DNA from: an uncultured Prevotella sp.
GTDB taxonomy: Bacteria; Bacteroidota; Bacteroidia; Bacteroidales; Bacteroidaceae
DNA length: 64,000 nt
Direction: 5' to 3'
Assembly: GCA_937922435.1 (NCBI GenBank)
Contig: CAKZVT010000058.1
Location: 1-64,000 of the forward strand
Positions 61,766 to 64,000 of the stretch are shown here, piece after piece (within the stretch, counting starts at the first letter, position 1; each line of letters opens with the position of its first letter). A program made the translations under genes and the position numbers. The notes beneath the pieces were generated by a model that ran no database searches, was not told where the DNA came from, and was given only the letters and a program-made list of their open reading frames with translations.

Positions 61766-62611
61766 ATGGGAATTGTCATAGGCATAGATGTCGGCATAAG
61801 CACGACGAAGATAGTTGGAATATCAGACGGGCGTGTCGTTTCTCCGATGCGGATTAAGGCTACCGACCCTGTAACTTCGCTTTACGGGGCTTTTGGCAAG
61901 TACCTGTATGACAATAAAATCATCTTGTCAGATGTAGAGCATGTAATGTTGACCGGGGTTGGTTCGGCTTACATCAACAAGCCAGTTTACGGTTTGCCTA
62001 CCGACAAGGCCGGCGAGTTTATCGCCGACGGCCTCGGTGCTTGCCATGTTTCAGGCAAGGACCATATAATAGTGGTGAGCATGGGTACAGGCACTTCGCT
62101 TATCAGATGCGATGGTGACAAGATAGAACATATCGGAGGCATTGGCATCGGTGGCGGAACGCTTCAGGGATTGTCGCGTTTGTTGCTTAAGACAGATGAC
62201 ATACGTACAGTTTCGGAAATGGCAATACAAGGCAATGTTTCCAAAATCAACCTGCGTATAGGCGACATAAGCGCACGCCCGTTGCCTGGTCTGCCTATGA
62301 CGGCCGTCGCTTCATTGTTCGGCAATGCGAAAAGTGACGCGTCACGCGAGGACATTGCAATCGGATTGATATGGACGGTATTGCAATCAGTCGGACAATC
62401 GGCGGTGCTTGCGTCAATCGGTAGCAGTATACGTGAATACGTGATGATTGGCAACCTGACATTACTTCCGCAATGCCGTATGGTTTTTCCGCCCATCGAG
62501 AAACTTTATGGCGTAAAACTAATCATACCCGAGTACTCGGAATTTTGTACGGCAATAGGTGCGGCTCTTTGTTATTTTGACAAAAGGTTTACCACCGAAG
62601 CGTTAGTGTGA
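61766..62611 (+). CDS. coaW: type II pantothenate kinase
   Basis: Phosphorylates pantothenate in the first step of coenzyme A synthesis. The 281-aa protein belongs to the actin-like kinase fold, close to the fumble/CoaW type. It has the phosphate-1 motif GIDVGISTTKIVG (6-18), the adenosine-side block VVSMGTGTSLIR (about 102-113) followed by HIGGIGIGGGTLQGLS, and a second glycine-rich end around SEFCTAIGAALCY. I used the ATG at 61766, right at the start of the fold and after the promoter; 12 more codons upstream overlap the promoter region. Confidence 0.85.
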   Translation: MGIVIGIDVGISTTKIVGISDGRVVSPMRIKATDPVTSLYGAFGKYLYDNKIILSDVEHVMLTGVGSAYINKPVYGLPTDKAGEFIADGLGACHVSGKDHIIVVSMGTGTSLIRCDGDKIEHIGGIGIGGGTLQGLSRLLLKTDDIRTVSEMAIQGNVSKINLRIGDISARPLPGLPMTAVASLFGNAKSDASREDIAIGLIWTVLQSVGQSAVLASIGSSIREYVMIGNLTLLPQCRMVFPPIEKLYGVKLIIPEYSEFCTAIGAALCYFDKRFTTEALV

Positions 62612-62640
62612 CGTTTACTATTAAGGTTTTATAATATTAC

Positions 62641-62679
62641 AATGTAGCCGTATTCAACGCAGTGGAATACGGCTACATT
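62641..62679 (+). terminator. hairpin downstream of the pantothenate kinase gene
   Basis: 15-bp perfect arms AATGTAGCCGTATTC (62641-62655) and 62665-62679 with a 9-nt loop, 30 bp after the stop. The following GTATATG is not a strong T-run. Confidence 0.65.
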
Positions 62680-63015
62680 GTATATGTGGAAAGCCGAAGT
62701 TAGGCTGTCGTTATATTTTTATCTTTAACTAATCTACCTAATTAATTATACATTTGTCACTAATCTAAACACATGGCATCCTATTGTGACAAATGCAAAT
62801 TTATGAACTTCCTACGAATGTGAGAAATATTTAGCATAAAAAAGATACATGGGAAACGTTTTTTAACCAAACATTTATAATAATCGTATTTCTATATTTT
62901 CCTTTGTTATTTCATCAAAGGATTTTATGGCATTGAACAATGTACAATTAATGCCATAATTAGCCTCTAAGCTTAAAATTAAAGACACGAATATCCCTAA
63001 TTAGGTAGATTAGCT
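62680..63015. other. A/T-rich leader of the last gene with flanking inverted repeats
   Basis: No gene is seen. A 16-bp perfect inverted pair (62729-62744 and 62998-63013; CTAATCTACCTAATTA) brackets 253 bp. Within it are -7-like boxes in both directions: TACATTTG on plus (62749-62756) and TAAATTTG on minus (62796-62803), neither with a good -33 box. Confidence 0.6.
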
Positions 63016-64000
63016 ATGAAAAATCAAAACGTGTTCTTTTTGTCATGCTTGTTTGTGCTTTCACCGGCATACGCGCAAGTTGGTGACAACTTTCGGGCTT
63101 CGTTGCCCAAAGCTGACGCTCCCATTGTGGCCACTCCTGTAGTTGGAGTGGCAGGTGCTTCGACTCGGGCTTCTGCAGAGCCTGCGTATGATTATCCACA
63201 AGGATTGAGTTGTCTTGGTACACATTCATCTGATGATGAACCGGTATGTAACTATCTTTCGCCAAATAAGTCTATTAACGGAGGCTATTTCCTATGGGCA
63301 CCGTTAGGTAAAGATGTGAAGTATTCGGCGAATGAAGACGCCTCCTCTTATAACTGGATTTTACCGGGAACTTATCAAGAAACGGCTACAACCAAGGATG
63401 CCGTAGTCACATATAAGCAGTTGGGACATTATCCATTTCCGACGCTTGAAAGTGCAGATGCTGGAGGCGGCAAGACTTCATACCAGGCTGAAGGCGAGAT
63501 ACTTGTAAGCGGTAAGGCCGAGATTTCCACTGTTAATTGCCGCAAGTGGGGAACTAAGGATAAAGGTGGAACTTATAGGTTGGGACAGTTCCCTCTAAAT
63601 GGCGGAGCAGGCTATATCGGAGGTACTAACAGTGCCGGGTTGGAAGGTTACGGTAACCTCTTTATGACTTCGCACGGAAATGCGCATATTACGGGTGTAA
63701 ATGTTTATTTTGCCGCCAAACCAACCAAGTATGAGGAAGGGCAGAAACTTTTGTTGCGTGTGTGGTACCCAACGGAAGATGGGGAATCTATGCAACTTGA
63801 CGGTTTACCCATTGAGGTTGTAGAACTTCCAGTCTCTGCAATACGTGAAACCACGCCAGACGAATGCACTGCAACGGATGCGGCAATAGGCGAATTCCGT
63901 TTTGAAAAACCATTGCAGATTTGGGATAAGCCATTGTTCTTTGTTACTGTTGAAGGTTTTGGAACAGACCCTTCAAAGGCCGACATAAGGATGCTGACAG
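63016..64000 (+). CDS. secreted surface-type protein, 3' end cut by window
   Basis: An open frame of 328 codons that runs off the end of the window. The signal peptide is clear (MKNQNVFFLSCLFVLSPAYA|Q, residues 1-20). Residues 80-130 include YSANEDASSYNWILPGT, similar to the start of PKD-like domains of large secreted Bacteroidales proteins. Later stretches (GYIGGTNSAGLEGYGNLFM, KLLLRVWYP) look beta-rich. I do not recognise a catalytic motif in the visible part. The ATG lies two bases after a 16-bp inverted repeat, which suggests regulated or switchable expression. Confidence 0.8.
   Translation, partial: MKNQNVFFLSCLFVLSPAYAQVGDNFRASLPKADAPIVATPVVGVAGASTRASAEPAYDYPQGLSCLGTHSSDDEPVCNYLSPNKSINGGYFLWAPLGKDVKYSANEDASSYNWILPGTYQETATTKDAVVTYKQLGHYPFPTLESADAGGGKTSYQAEGEILVSGKAEISTVNCRKWGTKDKGGTYRLGQFPLNGGAGYIGGTNSAGLEGYGNLFMTSHGNAHITGVNVYFAAKPTKYEEGQKLLLRVWYPTEDGESMQLDGLPIEVVELPVSAIRETTPDECTATDAAIGEFRFEKPLQIWDKPLFFVTVEGFGTDPSKADIRMLT

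Noticed and set aside
63014..63986. several minus-strand frames at the window end
   Set aside because: They lie opposite the open secreted-protein frame with a signal peptide and have no family features.

Overview
The window looks like chromosomal DNA from a member of the Bacteroidales, probably close to the Prevotella/Paraprevotella/Bacteroides groups; the species cannot be read from the sequence. The grounds are repeated promoters of the Bacteroidetes type (TTTG, about 19-22 bp, then TAnnTTTG), almost no Shine-Dalgarno sites, a fused FeoA-FeoB, an archaeal-type ProS, a PIF1-like helicase with a C-terminal helix-turn-helix, and secreted proteins with signal peptides and lipoboxes typical of that phylum. 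I found no tRNA, rRNA, CRISPR array, prophage or intact insertion sequence.

Layout. 1-6.7 kb: mnmE, frr, rsgA and a helicase (translation and DNA housekeeping). 6.1-15 kb: a TPR protein coupled to an M64 peptidase, a short FolK, a 14-repeat MORN protein, a YhcH-family protein, glycogen branching enzyme and two membrane proteins. 15-27 kb, all on the minus strand: htpG, feoAB, an orphan ABC ATPase, secA, and a coupled DUF4105-like/phosphatase pair. 27.8-32.1 kb: an envelope block (outer-membrane protein, LptC-like, PpiD-like). 32.5-40.7 kb: an accessory surface-polysaccharide locus with a broken nuclease/transposase remnant, a pyruvyl transferase, four Stealth-type phosphotransferases, a Fic protein, a GT92 glycosyltransferase and an LpxL-like acyltransferase. 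Its two arms converge at about 37.75 kb. 41-47 kb: truA, a DMT transporter, dapA, a small lipoprotein, mtaB and a GT2. 47-57.6 kb: comF, proS, an ABC-F protein, an M13 peptidase, an SLC13/RCK transporter and a porin. 58-62.6 kb: thrS, infC-rpmI-rplT and a type II pantothenate kinase. The window ends inside a secreted-protein gene that starts next to a 16-bp inverted repeat.

The most striking content is intergenic. Nine dispersed elements each consist of exactly four consecutive 22-bp units (88 bp), built on a variable palindromic core AAAGRYSRYCTTT, about one per 7 kb. A second system consists of long inverted pairs built from low-complexity words, where the word differs from locus to locus but the layout is constant; one word-repeat tract lies in frame inside the ABC-F gene. 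There are also GC-rich palindromes around the ABC-F gene, a MITE-like element at 41.0-41.3 kb, and a candidate invertible segment before the last gene.
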